The translations under genes were made by a program, and so were the position numbers. A stretch of 64,000 nucleotides of DNA from Bacilli bacterium (GTDB lineage: Bacteria > Bacillota_I > Bacilli_A > RF39 > UBA660): assembly GCA_017436345.1 (NCBI GenBank), contig JAFSDH010000002.1, positions 62,001 to 126,000 of the forward strand, in the 5' to 3' direction. This document shows, in pieces, positions 35,458 to 44,773 of the stretch. Numbering within the stretch: the first letter of the stretch is position 1; every line of letters begins with the position of its first letter. Below the pieces are notes generated by a model. That model did no database searches and was not told where the DNA came from. It saw nothing but the letters and a program-made list of their open reading frames with translations.

Positions 35458-36531
35458 TTAGTCCGATATAACAAATAATCTTTTTATTTTTTCTATGAAA
35501 AATCCTCTTTTTTTAAGAAATTCAACTAATATATAAATAATAATTGAAACTAGTAATGTTAAACCAAGATAAATAACTAATTTTTCATAATAATTTAAAC
35601 CAATATTTTTAGTATATAAAACAGTAATTTTTAAACAAAAACCATGAAAAATAAAAATAACTAATGATAATTTTTCTAAAAAATAAATAAATTTATTATT
35701 TAAAAACCTTTTTTCAAGTGTAATATTACCCATCGCAATAAGTATTCCAATTGCCATTATAAATAACATAATAAAATCATATCTTGGAGAATTATTTATA
35801 ATAGTAGATATTATAAAAGGACAAGATAAACAAAACATTTCTATAAAAGTTAATATAAAAATACCTAAACTAGTAAATTTTATATTTTTAATTTTATCAA
35901 TCAAAAAATAAATAATTATACCTAAATTTAATTCTGAAAAAGCTCGAATGTTATTATGTAGAGTAAAACCTGTCCACGAAACAGTATGGTCTAAACCAAC
36001 AAACAAATGATTTAAATAACCAATTCCTAAATAAACTACTAAAGGTGCAACTATATATACATAATTCATTTTAAATTTTCGCATTAATGGATATATGATA
36101 AACATAGATAAAATCATAGAAGATAAATACCAAACCGGAGTATTAATAGAAAAATGTCTAATACCACTTTCATTTAATAATAACAATTCCCAAATAGAAG
36201 ATAATAAATTACTAAAACTTACATCGTATTTAAAAATATATAGTGGAATAAGTAATATATACGCTAATAATAAATATGGGAAAAAAGTTTTAATCTTTTT
36301 AGCAATAAATAAAACAGTCTCTTTACCTAAAGTAGAAGTATCATGATCAAACTTTTTGACTATACTACTTGCTAAAAAAACTCCAGAAACAATAAAGAAG
36401 AATTCAACACCTATATAACCACCAAGTCCGATAATAGTATCAGAACTACTCCCTAAAATTTTTCCATGAAAGAAAACAATCAATAAAGCAAATGCAAACT
36501 TCCAAAAACTAATTACTCCATTTCTCTCCAT
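35458..36531 (-). CDS. Acyltransferase family 3 (OafA/YrhL type) membrane protein
   Basis: 357 residues with about ten TM helices. Members O-acetylate sugars or wall polymers using cytosolic acyl donors. The N-terminal WKFAFALLIVFFHGKILGSS contains the conserved His, and GGYIGVEFFFIVSGVFLA the F-F-x-x-S-G motif. No C-terminal SGNH domain. Its 3' end abuts the rpsD promoter and no clear terminator separates them, so read-through into rpsD is possible. Target polymer unknown. Confidence 0.9.
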   Translation of the reverse strand: MERNGVISFWKFAFALLIVFFHGKILGSSSDTIIGLGGYIGVEFFFIVSGVFLASSIVKKFDHDTSTLGKETVLFIAKKIKTFFPYLLLAYILLIPLYIFKYDVSFSNLLSSIWELLLLNESGIRHFSINTPVWYLSSMILSMFIIYPLMRKFKMNYVYIVAPLVVYLGIGYLNHLFVGLDHTVSWTGFTLHNNIRAFSELNLGIIIYFLIDKIKNIKFTSLGIFILTFIEMFCLSCPFIISTIINNSPRYDFIMLFIMAIGILIAMGNITLEKRFLNNKFIYFLEKLSLVIFIFHGFCLKITVLYTKNIGLNYYEKLVIYLGLTLLVSIIIYILVEFLKKRGFFIEKIKRLFVISD

Positions 36532-36665
36532 AAAAACGCCCCCGATCTATGTTTCTATACAATTCAAGCATATCATAAAGAATTAATAAACAACAAATAA
36601 ATTTAAAAAAAATTCACATATTTATTTTTTATGTTATAATTTAAATAGGATAGTAGGAGGTTATT

Positions 36666-37142
36666 ATGGAAAAAAATCAAACTATAACAATTTCTAATCC
36701 GTCACAACTATTCTTACAAGTTGATGAGTTTTTAAATTTATCTAGAAAATTACCATCTCATCATGAACAATTACAAAAAAGAGAAAAAAGAATATTTGAG
36801 ACGTTAGGTCCCAAAAGTATTAAAGAATATGAAAGAATTCTTATGTTTCAATTAGACTTAAATAAAGTAGCTGAACAAGTTAATCTTGAATTCCAAGATG
36901 GAATATATATTGATGATGAAAGAGATATTGTTCACTATCCTTATGATCGAACTATACGTACCAAACCTACTACTATAGATGCCCCAACAAAAGAAAAAGA
37001 ATTATCTCCAAAAAGAGTTACTTCTATAAAAGTTGGAAAGCATAAGACATTACAAGATAATAGTATTGCTATAAAAAGAATCTTTTCAACTCCAGTATTA
37101 GCTTTAGAAGATACTTTTGAAACAGGTTCAAAAAGAAGATAA
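36666..37142 (+). CDS. Unknown small cytosolic protein upstream of ezrA
   Basis: 158 residues, start after AGGAGG. The first 85 residues are helical with a KLPSHHEQLQKREKRIFETL segment; the remainder is basic, Thr/Lys-rich and probably disordered. No TM or signal peptide. No terminator is obvious before ezrA, 60 bases downstream, so the two may be co-transcribed, hinting at a division link. Not recognised. Confidence 0.72.
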   Translation: MEKNQTITISNPSQLFLQVDEFLNLSRKLPSHHEQLQKREKRIFETLGPKSIKEYERILMFQLDLNKVAEQVNLEFQDGIYIDDERDIVHYPYDRTIRTKPTTIDAPTKEKELSPKRVTSIKVGKHKTLQDNSIAIKRIFSTPVLALEDTFETGSKRR

Positions 37143-37203
37143 ATCTTTAAAAAGATAACTACCTATGATAAAATAATTTTAGGAGAAAATAGAGGTGATT
37201 AAG

Positions 37204-38919
37204 TTGAATCCTTCAGTATTAAAAATAATAACATTCGTAATAATTGCTATTATTTCTATCACTATTCTATTAGTAGTATTAAAAAATAAAAAAGTAGGAA
37301 AATATAGAAAACATATTTCTTTCTTGGATAAAGAAAAAAATTTATTAGAAAGTGCTCCAGTAATTGCCGAACTTAGTAAAATAGAAACAATTATCAAAAA
37401 TGATAAAATGGAAGAAAAATATAAGAGTTGGCAAAATAGATTTGAAGCAATAAAAGAAAATGATATTTCTACTATGAATGATTATATATTTAATCTTGAT
37501 ACTATCTTAGAACATAGAGAATATAATAAATTTAATGAAGAATATTCTAAAGCGGAATTACATCTGTATAAAATAAGAACAAAAATAAATAACTTATTAG
37601 AAGAAATACAAGATATTAATCAAAGTGAAGAAAAATATCGTGATATTATAATAAAATTAAAAGCTAAATATCGTGAATTAAATGCTCGCTTTGAAAAAGC
37701 AAAAGAATCATATGAAGGAATTGAAGGTATTGTTGAACTTCAATTTGAAAATATTGAAAAGAGATTCCAAGACTTTGAAATATTTATGGAAAAAAATGAA
37801 TATAGTGAAGTTATTCATATTGTAAAAGCTATTGATACAATGATTGATCATATGTCAATTGTTATTGAAGAAGCTCCCGACTTAGTATTATTATCAACAA
37901 AAGTAATACCAAAACGTATTGAGCAAATAACAGATACATATGAAGAAATGAAAAAAGAAAACTATCCACTAGAATATCTTAATATTGATTATAATATTGA
38001 TGAGTCTTTAAAAAATGTTAATAAAATATTTGATCGTATTAAAGTTCTTAATTTAGAAGATTGTATGTTTGAATTAAGAACAATGCTTGAATATTTAGAT
38101 TCTATTTTTAATGAGTTTGATAAAGAAAAAATAGCTCGTAAAGAATACGAAGATGAAAAAGGTAATTTTGAAGAAAAACTTGATAAAATAGCAAGTATTG
38201 TTAAAGATGTATATGGACAAATTGAAAATATAAAGAACATGTATGATTTAACAGAACAAGATATTCAAGTTATTGATGATGTAAATTTAAGATTAGTAGC
38301 ACTTAAAAAAGATTATAAAAAATCACTAAAGAAACTATCTAATAGTAAAGTTCCTTATTCAAAAATAAGTGAGGAATTAGAAGAATATACAGAACTATTA
38401 AAGAAGATAGAAGAAGATTTGGATGTATCTTTAAAATCACTTGGTAATATGTATGATGATGAAATGCGTGCTCATGAACAATTAGATGAAATCCAAGAAT
38501 TGTTAAAAGAATCAAAATCACGTATTAGAAAGTATAAATTACCATTAATAAGTAATACATACTTTGTTCAACTAACAGAAGCAAATGAAGCAATTGCAGA
38601 AATTATAAAAGAATTAGAAAATAAGCCAATTGTTATTCAAACATTAAATACAAGAGTTGATACAGCTCGTGATTTAGTGTTAAAACTTTATAATACAACT
38701 AATGAAATGATAAATATGGCAAGTCAAGCAGAACAATTAATTGTTTATGGTAATAAGTATCGTAGTATTAATAATCGTGTTGACCAAGGTCTTAAAGCTG
38801 CTGAGCAATTATTCTTTAAAGGAAACTATGAAAAAGCCTTAAAAACTGCCATCGAAACACTTGAGGTAGTTGATAAAAACATAAAAAATAAAATGGTGGT
38901 AGGGTATGAAAAAAATTAA
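37204..38919 (+). CDS. ezrA: Septation ring regulator EzrA
   Basis: 571 residues, normal EzrA length. One N-terminal TM helix (about 5-24), then long spectrin-like coiled coils. The C-terminal block VYGNKYRSINNRVDQGLKAA followed by AEQLFFKGNYEKAL is the conserved EzrA end. It restrains FtsZ ring formation and links FtsZ to wall synthesis. The best start is TTG at 37204, right after AGAGGTGATTAAG; a GTG at 37195 is inside the ribosome binding site. The next gene overlaps by 14 bases. Confidence 0.93.
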   Translation: MNPSVLKIITFVIIAIISITILLVVLKNKKVGKYRKHISFLDKEKNLLESAPVIAELSKIETIIKNDKMEEKYKSWQNRFEAIKENDISTMNDYIFNLDTILEHREYNKFNEEYSKAELHLYKIRTKINNLLEEIQDINQSEEKYRDIIIKLKAKYRELNARFEKAKESYEGIEGIVELQFENIEKRFQDFEIFMEKNEYSEVIHIVKAIDTMIDHMSIVIEEAPDLVLLSTKVIPKRIEQITDTYEEMKKENYPLEYLNIDYNIDESLKNVNKIFDRIKVLNLEDCMFELRTMLEYLDSIFNEFDKEKIARKEYEDEKGNFEEKLDKIASIVKDVYGQIENIKNMYDLTEQDIQVIDDVNLRLVALKKDYKKSLKKLSNSKVPYSKISEELEEYTELLKKIEEDLDVSLKSLGNMYDDEMRAHEQLDEIQELLKESKSRIRKYKLPLISNTYFVQLTEANEAIAEIIKELENKPIVIQTLNTRVDTARDLVLKLYNTTNEMINMASQAEQLIVYGNKYRSINNRVDQGLKAAEQLFFKGNYEKALKTAIETLEVVDKNIKNKMVVGYEKN

Positions 38920-39547
38920 ATTAAATAATAAAGGATTTGGTAAAAAGGAAACCATGTTTTGTTTATTAGTAATAATAGCTGGTGTAGCAATTGTTGCCAA
39001 TAATTTCTTAAATAATACAGATTCTAATAATTTTAGTAATTTTATTAGAATGTCAAAAGAATTTGCTGATGCAGCTGGAGTAACAAGAGATGGTGAAACT
39101 ATCGCGGCCTTTGAAACTAGAGTATTTTTATATGATGTTATGAGTTATAATTACATGGATTGGTTAGAAAGTCCATTTAATAAGAATGAATATTGTGATA
39201 TATATGAAAGTCAAATTGAAATGGAACGACAATCTGTATATATTACTTTTAGATGTAGTGAGTATTTAATTTATAAACAAATATCAACCAATGAGGATTT
39301 TAAAATTTATAAAGTATCAGATTGGACTGAAGAAGTATTAACAGGTAGTAATATTCAAAAAACAAAATTCTATAATTATGTTGTTGATGGTAAAGAACAA
39401 TTAGATGAATATTTACCAGAAAAAGAGTTTATTGTTAAGTATAATGAAACTGCTGGAGCTAATACATATTTTGTAACAAACTTAAAAGCTGAACATCAAT
39501 TAGTAGAAAAAACATATTATCGCACAATGGAACGTGTAAACTTATAA
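38906..39547 (+). CDS. Membrane-anchored protein with pilin-like N-terminus
   Basis: 213 residues. It begins MKKIKLNNKGFGKKETMFCL then a hydrophobic helix to about 33. N-K-G-F-x-x-x-E has the form of a type IV prepilin site (cleavage after Gly, Phe at +1, Glu at +5), though +3 and +4 are Lys, unlike classical pilins. The external domain has two Cys (EYCDIY and FRCSEY). Coupled to ezrA by a 14-base overlap, so it may act at the septum. No pilus assembly genes are in the window. Confidence 0.75.
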   Translation: MKKIKLNNKGFGKKETMFCLLVIIAGVAIVANNFLNNTDSNNFSNFIRMSKEFADAAGVTRDGETIAAFETRVFLYDVMSYNYMDWLESPFNKNEYCDIYESQIEMERQSVYITFRCSEYLIYKQISTNEDFKIYKVSDWTEEVLTGSNIQKTKFYNYVVDGKEQLDEYLPEKEFIVKYNETAGANTYFVTNLKAEHQLVEKTYYRTMERVNL

Positions 39548-39550
39548 AAT

Positions 39551-39575
39551 AAGGGTGTAAAAACCCTTTTTTTTT
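39551..39575 (+). terminator. Terminator after the ezrA operon
   Basis: AAGGG-TGTAAAAA-CCCTT with eight T. An extended -10 TGTTATAAT for ftsY directly follows (TATAAT 39578-39583). Confidence 0.8.
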
Positions 39576-39600
39576 GTTATAATGAAAATGGTGATAAAGA

Positions 39601-40686
39601 ATGGGATTATTTGATAAAATCAAAAAAATGTTTACAAAAGAAGAAAAAGAACCCAGGGTTGAAGAAAAAGAATTAGAAATAAAAGAAAATTTAGATGATG
39701 ATGAAATAGAAGAAGTAATCACTAAAGAAGAGAATAAAAAAGAAGAAAACAAAGTAAAAGAAGACGTAAAAATATACGAAAAAGGACTTACTAAAAGTAG
39801 AGAAAACTTTGTATCAAAATTAATTAACTTAACTAATAAATATAATAAAATTACTGAAGATTATTTTGAAGAATTAGAAGAAATACTTATTATGGCAGAT
39901 ATTGGTGTTAATACGGTTATGGATTTCATGGATCGTTTAAGAAAAAGAGTAAAACATGAAAATATTGAAGACACTGAATATTTAAAAGAAGTAATAGTAG
40001 ATGAATTATTTATTATTTATGTTAACGATGAAGTAATTGTTAATAAAATAAATTACAGTGAAAATAAACCAACTGTTATTTTATTTGTTGGTGTTAATGG
40101 TGTTGGTAAAACTACTACTATTGCTAAACTAGGAGACAAACTTATTTCTGAAGGAAAAAAAGTAAAGATGGTTGCTGGTGATACTTTTAGAGCAGGAGCA
40201 ACAAAACAATTAGAAGAATGGGCAAATCGTGTAGGAGCATCATTTGTTGGTAAAGAAGAAGGAGCAGATCCTTCAAGTGTTATTTATGATGGACTAGAAG
40301 AAGCCGTAAAAGATGATACTGATGTTGTATTAATCGATACAGCTGGACGTCTTCAAAATAAAACTAATCTAATGAACGAACTAGAAAAAATAAATCGTGT
40401 TATCGGAAAGATAATTCCTGATGGACCACATGAAACATTATTAGTTATTGACGCAACAACTGGACAAAATGGTATTAGTCAAGCAACAGCATTTAAAGAA
40501 ATAACTAATATTACTGGTATTGTTTTAACTAAATTAGATGGAACCGCAAAAGGTGGAATCGTTCTTGCCATTAAAGAACAAGTTGGAATACCAGTAAAAT
40601 ATATTGGACTTGGAGAAAGAAAAGAAGATCTTCAAATATTCGATATTGAAAAATATATTTATGGATTATTTAAGGATATGATGTAA
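39601..40686 (+). CDS. ftsY: Signal recognition particle receptor FtsY
   Basis: 361 residues. The acidic N-terminal A domain (about 10-60) is followed by the NG GTPase: FVGVNGVGKTTTIAKLGDKL (G1), DTFRAGATKQLEEWA, LIDTAGRLQNKTNL (G3), TKLDGTAKGG (G4) and GLGERKEDLQIFD. It docks ribosome-SRP complexes at the membrane. First gene of the operon ftsY-ylxM-herA-like-ffh; the leader is only about ten bases long. Confidence 0.97.
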   Translation: MGLFDKIKKMFTKEEKEPRVEEKELEIKENLDDDEIEEVITKEENKKEENKVKEDVKIYEKGLTKSRENFVSKLINLTNKYNKITEDYFEELEEILIMADIGVNTVMDFMDRLRKRVKHENIEDTEYLKEVIVDELFIIYVNDEVIVNKINYSENKPTVILFVGVNGVGKTTTIAKLGDKLISEGKKVKMVAGDTFRAGATKQLEEWANRVGASFVGKEEGADPSSVIYDGLEEAVKDDTDVVLIDTAGRLQNKTNLMNELEKINRVIGKIIPDGPHETLLVIDATTGQNGISQATAFKEITNITGIVLTKLDGTAKGGIVLAIKEQVGIPVKYIGLGERKEDLQIFDIEKYIYGLFKDMM

Positions 40687-40687
40687 G

Positions 40688-40978
40688 ATGGATAAGATCT
40701 ATTTAAATGAAATATATATCTATTACAAAGAACTTTTTACAGATAAACAACAAATGTATTTTGATGATTATTATTTAAATGATTTAAGTTTAAGTGAAAT
40801 AGCTGAAAACTATGGAGTTAGTCGTAATGCAGTACATAATCAGTTAAAAATAGTTGAAGAAAAGATTCTTTATTATGAAGAAGTTCTTGGATTAAAAAGA
40901 AAAAAAGAAGAAATAAATGATTTATTAAAAAATAAAGTAGATGAAAATACTTTAGATAAGATTAATGAAATTTTATAG
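40688..40978 (+). CDS. ylxM: YlxM (UPF0122) SRP-associated protein
   Basis: 96 residues. A sigma-70-region-4-like helix-turn-helix: LYTDKQQ-type YYLNDLSLSEIAENYGVSRN, then AVHNQLKIVEEK and a C-terminal helix. YlxM stimulates the SRP GTPases in Gram-positive relatives and is nearly always next to ffh. Here it lies one base after ftsY, but a HerA-like gene intervenes before ffh. Confidence 0.93.
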   Translation: MDKIYLNEIYIYYKELFTDKQQMYFDDYYLNDLSLSEIAENYGVSRNAVHNQLKIVEEKILYYEEVLGLKRKKEEINDLLKNKVDENTLDKINEIL

Positions 40979-40993
40979 AAAAGAGGGAATAGT

Positions 40994-42751
40994 ATGTTTG
41001 ATAGAATTAATTATATGGATGATACACATGTATATTTTGGTATCAAAGAAGGCGCTGAATTAAAAACTAATTTATTAAGTGCACATGTTGTAATTTCTGA
41101 TAGTGAAAAACATGTTTTAGGTGAAATAGTTGAAATAAATTCAAAAGAAGCAAAAGCTCGTTTATTAGGGGAATTTGAAAATGGTCGTTTACGTAGTGGG
41201 GTTATTAGAAAACCACTTCTTGATGCAACAATTAGAACTATTATGCAAGAAGAAATACCACTTATTTTAGGTCAAAATGATAAAGAATCTTTATTATTAG
41301 GAGGAAGTCCATTCTATAATCAATTTCCAGTTTATTTAAATGTAAATGATTTCTTTAGTAATCACTTTGCTATTTTTGGTAACAGTGGTAGTGGTAAATC
41401 TTGTGGAATAGCAAGACTTATTCAAAACGTTTTTCAAAATGATCATGCTAGACCATATCGAGCTAATTTTATTCTATTTGATATTTCTGGTGAATATTCA
41501 CAAGCTTTTCAAGATATAAATAAGATTAATCCAAATTATAATTATAGATGCTTCTCTAGTAATGATAATGAACCTGGAGCAGAAAAGTTAAGAATTCCTA
41601 TATGGTTACTTAACAGTAGTGATTTAGCTTTATTATTACAATGTAATACACATACACAAATCCCTATTATTGAAAGAATGTTAAAATTAGTTAAAGCTTT
41701 TGCTGAAACTGGGAGTAACTCAGAAGCATTTAGAGATCATTTAATTGCTAATGCAATTATTACGGTGTTATTTAGTGATGAAACACCAGCTCAAAAGAAA
41801 AATGACATTTTTGCAATTGTAGAAGAGTGTCAAACAGATCATTTCCATTTAGAAGCAGAAGTTCAAGGTGTTGGATATACAAGAAAATTTAGAGAATGTT
41901 TTAATATTGATAAAACAGGTAACTTTACAGAAGGAATTCTTTTAACAGAATATGTTACTCAATTTATTAATCCAACATTTGATGATTATGAACCAGCTGG
42001 AGGAATGCCGTATACACTACAAGATCTTGAAAGAGCATTAAAGTTTACTTTAATATCTGATGGATGGTATAAGAATGAACAAACTTATTCTGATGCTGTA
42101 ACTGTTAAAGTAAGACTTCATTCATTAATAACCGGTCCATATGGAAAATTATTTGAATATGATAACAATGTTAATGTTGAACAATACTTAGGATATTTAT
42201 TAATAAACGGTGATAAAAAATACCAAATTGTTAATATAAACATGGATGATATTGATGACCAAGTAGCAGCTGTTATTACAAAAATATTCTCAAGAATTAT
42301 ATTTGATTATTCTAAGAGATTACAAGCTCGTGGATCAATTCCATTCCACATCTTAATTGATGAAGCACATAGATACGTAAGAAAAGACCAAGATATATTC
42401 CTAATTGGTTATAATATTTTTGAACGTATCGCTAAAGAAGGTCGTAAATATGGGGTTATTTTAGGTATTATAACTCAAAGACCAGTAGAACTTTCAGATA
42501 CTGTTATCTCACAATGTTCTAACTTCTTAATATTCAAGATAAATAACCCAATGGATTCAGAATATATTAGACAAATGGTTCCTAATATAAGTGCTGAAGT
42601 AATTGAAAAACAAAAAACATTACAATCTGGTACATGTCTAGGATTTGGTTCAGCATTTAAAATACCAGTAATTGTTAAATTAGAAATGCCAAATCCATCA
42701 CCATTAAGTAGTAACAGTGACGTTATTAAGTTCTGGGGAGATAGTCAATAA
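40994..42751 (+). CDS. HerA/DUF87-type ATPase
   Basis: 585 residues. An N-terminal beta-barrel-like domain (about 1-75) precedes a RecA-like motor: Walker A IFGNSGSGKSCGIARLI (about 132-148), LFDISGEYSQAF, Walker B FHILIDEAHRYV (about 453) and an Arg-finger-type QCSNFLIFKINNP region. HerA proteins form hexameric DNA translocases, usually with NurA nuclease or as parts of defence systems. No NurA-like gene adjoins; instead it sits inside the SRP operon. DNA role is family knowledge, the role here is open. Confidence 0.88.
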   Translation: MFDRINYMDDTHVYFGIKEGAELKTNLLSAHVVISDSEKHVLGEIVEINSKEAKARLLGEFENGRLRSGVIRKPLLDATIRTIMQEEIPLILGQNDKESLLLGGSPFYNQFPVYLNVNDFFSNHFAIFGNSGSGKSCGIARLIQNVFQNDHARPYRANFILFDISGEYSQAFQDINKINPNYNYRCFSSNDNEPGAEKLRIPIWLLNSSDLALLLQCNTHTQIPIIERMLKLVKAFAETGSNSEAFRDHLIANAIITVLFSDETPAQKKNDIFAIVEECQTDHFHLEAEVQGVGYTRKFRECFNIDKTGNFTEGILLTEYVTQFINPTFDDYEPAGGMPYTLQDLERALKFTLISDGWYKNEQTYSDAVTVKVRLHSLITGPYGKLFEYDNNVNVEQYLGYLLINGDKKYQIVNINMDDIDDQVAAVITKIFSRIIFDYSKRLQARGSIPFHILIDEAHRYVRKDQDIFLIGYNIFERIAKEGRKYGVILGIITQRPVELSDTVISQCSNFLIFKINNPMDSEYIRQMVPNISAEVIEKQKTLQSGTCLGFGSAFKIPVIVKLEMPNPSPLSSNSDVIKFWGDSQ

Positions 42752-42780
42752 ACACATAATATAGAAAGCAGGGTGATTAT

Positions 42781-44100
42781 ATGTTTGAAAGTCTAGGAGA
42801 TAGATTACAAACAGTCATGTCCAAAATAAAAGGATATGGAAAAATAACAGAAGAAAATATATCAGAAATGACAAGAGAGATTAGACTTGCTCTTTTGGAA
42901 GCTGATGTTAACTATAAAGTAGTAAAAGAATTTGTTAACAATGTAAAAGAAAAAGCTCTAGGTGAAGAAGTTCAAAAAAGTTTAAAACCTGGTGATGTCT
43001 TTGTAAAAATAGTTAAAGATGAACTAACTGAATTATTAGGTGGAGAAAAAAAAGATTTAAATTTATCTGGAAATCCAGCTCTATTAATGTTAGTTGGTCT
43101 TCAAGGTAGTGGTAAAACAACAACTATCGGTAAAATATCTAATTTACTTAGAAAAAAACATGCAAAGAAACCATTATTAGTAGCGTGTGACGTATACCGT
43201 CCTGCAGCTATTGATCAATTAAAACAAATTGGTAAACAATTAAATATTGAAGTGTATGAAGAAGGAAAAAAAGATCCAGTAGAAATTGCTAATAATGCAA
43301 TTAAATATGCTAAAGAAAATAAATACGATTATGTTCTTATTGATACTGCCGGACGTCTTCATATTGATGAACCATTAATGGAAGAGTTAAATAATATTAA
43401 AGATAGTGTTAAACCACAAGAAATATTATTAGTAATTGACTCTATGATGGGACAAGATGCCATTAATGTAATTGAAGGGTTTAATAATGCATTACCATTA
43501 ACTGGTGTTGTTCTTACAAAATTAGATGGTGATACTCGTGGTGGGGTAGCATTATCAGTAAGACATTTAACTAATGTTCCAATTAAGTTTATTGGGGTTA
43601 GTGAGAAGATGGATGGTTTAGATTACTTTGACCCAGAACGTATGGCAGGAAGAATCTTAGGAATGGGAGATATTATTTCTCTTGTTGAAAAAGCTCAAGA
43701 AGCTATAGATGAAAAAGAAGCTGAAAAAACCGCTAAAAGAATGCAACAAGGAAAGTTTGATTTAGAAGACTTTTTATCAACAATGAAACAAATCAAAAAA
43801 CTTGGACCTCTTGAAAATCTTTTAAAACTTTTACCAGGTGCTAAAAAAATGGGTATTGATAAAGTAAATATTGATCCAAAAGATATGGCAAGAGTAGAAG
43901 CAATCGTACTTTCAATGACTCCTGGGGAAAGAAGGCATCCAGAAATTATTAAAGCTAGTCGTAAAACAAGAATTGCTAAAGGTTGTGGATTAAGTGTTCA
44001 AGAAGTTAATAAGCTTTTAACACAGTTTGATCAAATGAAAAAAATGATGAAACAAATGTCGAATGGTAATTTAAAACTACCACCAAATATGAAATTTTAA
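42781..44100 (+). CDS. ffh: Signal recognition particle protein Ffh
   Basis: 439 residues. NG GTPase with GLQGSGKTTTIGKI (G1, about 106), DVYRPAAIDQLK, IDTAGRLHIDEPLM, TKLDGDTRGG, then the Met-rich M domain (about 325-439) containing GLSVQEVNKLL and MKKMMKQM that binds 4.5S RNA and signal peptides. Start after AGGGTGATTAT. Last gene of the SRP operon. Confidence 0.97.
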   Translation: MFESLGDRLQTVMSKIKGYGKITEENISEMTREIRLALLEADVNYKVVKEFVNNVKEKALGEEVQKSLKPGDVFVKIVKDELTELLGGEKKDLNLSGNPALLMLVGLQGSGKTTTIGKISNLLRKKHAKKPLLVACDVYRPAAIDQLKQIGKQLNIEVYEEGKKDPVEIANNAIKYAKENKYDYVLIDTAGRLHIDEPLMEELNNIKDSVKPQEILLVIDSMMGQDAINVIEGFNNALPLTGVVLTKLDGDTRGGVALSVRHLTNVPIKFIGVSEKMDGLDYFDPERMAGRILGMGDIISLVEKAQEAIDEKEAEKTAKRMQQGKFDLEDFLSTMKQIKKLGPLENLLKLLPGAKKMGIDKVNIDPKDMARVEAIVLSMTPGERRHPEIIKASRKTRIAKGCGLSVQEVNKLLTQFDQMKKMMKQMSNGNLKLPPNMKF

Positions 44101-44123
44101 GGAGTAGTAATACTCCTTTTTTT
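44101..44123 (+). terminator. Terminator of ffh
   Basis: GGAGTA-GTAA-TACTCC plus T run. Confidence 0.8.
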
Positions 44124-44138
44124 AGAAAGGAAATTATT

Positions 44139-44771
44139 ATGAAAATAGATGCTATATATTTTGATTTAGATGGAACTCTATGGGAAACAACTCATACTAC
44201 ATATTTAGCTGTAAAAGAAATAACCGAAAAATACAATATACCAGAAGTAACTGAGCAAACTGTAGCGGATTGTATGGGAACAACAAAAGATGAATGTGCT
44301 GATCTTTATTATCCGAATGAATCTCATGAAAGAGCTTTAGAGCTTCTTGAAGAAGGATTGGAACTTGCTGCTAAAAAACTATCAATCCAAGGTGGTATCG
44401 TTTACGAAGGATTAGAAGAAACGCTACAAGAATTATCTAAAAACTATAAATTAGGAATTGTTAGTAATTGCTTAGAAGGATACATAGAAGCTTTTATGAT
44501 TTCATCTAATTTAGGTAAATATTTTAATGATATTGTTGCTGCCGGAAAAAAAGGTATTACTAAACCTGATGCTATTAGATTAGCTATTGAAAGAGATGGT
44601 ATTAACGCGGCAATATATGTTGGTGATACACATAAAGATAAGCAAGCTGCAGAAGAAGCAGGATTATTATTTATTCATGCTAAATATGGATTTGAACCAG
44701 AATTAGAAAATAAATATCATATTGAAACAATAAAAGAATTACCAAATCTTTTAAATGAATTGGAAAAATAA
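44139..44771 (+). CDS. HAD-family hydrolase (phosphoglycolate phosphatase-like)
   Basis: 210 residues. The Rossmann-like HAD core with cap: motif I DLDGTLWETT (about 8-17), motif II VSNC (about 108), motif III Lys in GITKPDA (about 145) and motif IV YVGDTHKDKQAA (about 163). Acts on small phosphorylated metabolites; the substrate cannot be told from sequence. It is followed two bases later by a GNAT gene, so the two probably form one transcript. Confidence 0.88.
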   Translation: MKIDAIYFDLDGTLWETTHTTYLAVKEITEKYNIPEVTEQTVADCMGTTKDECADLYYPNESHERALELLEEGLELAAKKLSIQGGIVYEGLEETLQELSKNYKLGIVSNCLEGYIEAFMISSNLGKYFNDIVAAGKKGITKPDAIRLAIERDGINAAIYVGDTHKDKQAAEEAGLLFIHAKYGFEPELENKYHIETIKELPNLLNELEK

Positions 44772-44773
44772 AT

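Noticed and set aside
40994..42751. HerA-like ATPase as part of a defence island
   Set aside because: No nuclease, helicase or other defence gene adjoins it; the neighbours are the SRP genes.
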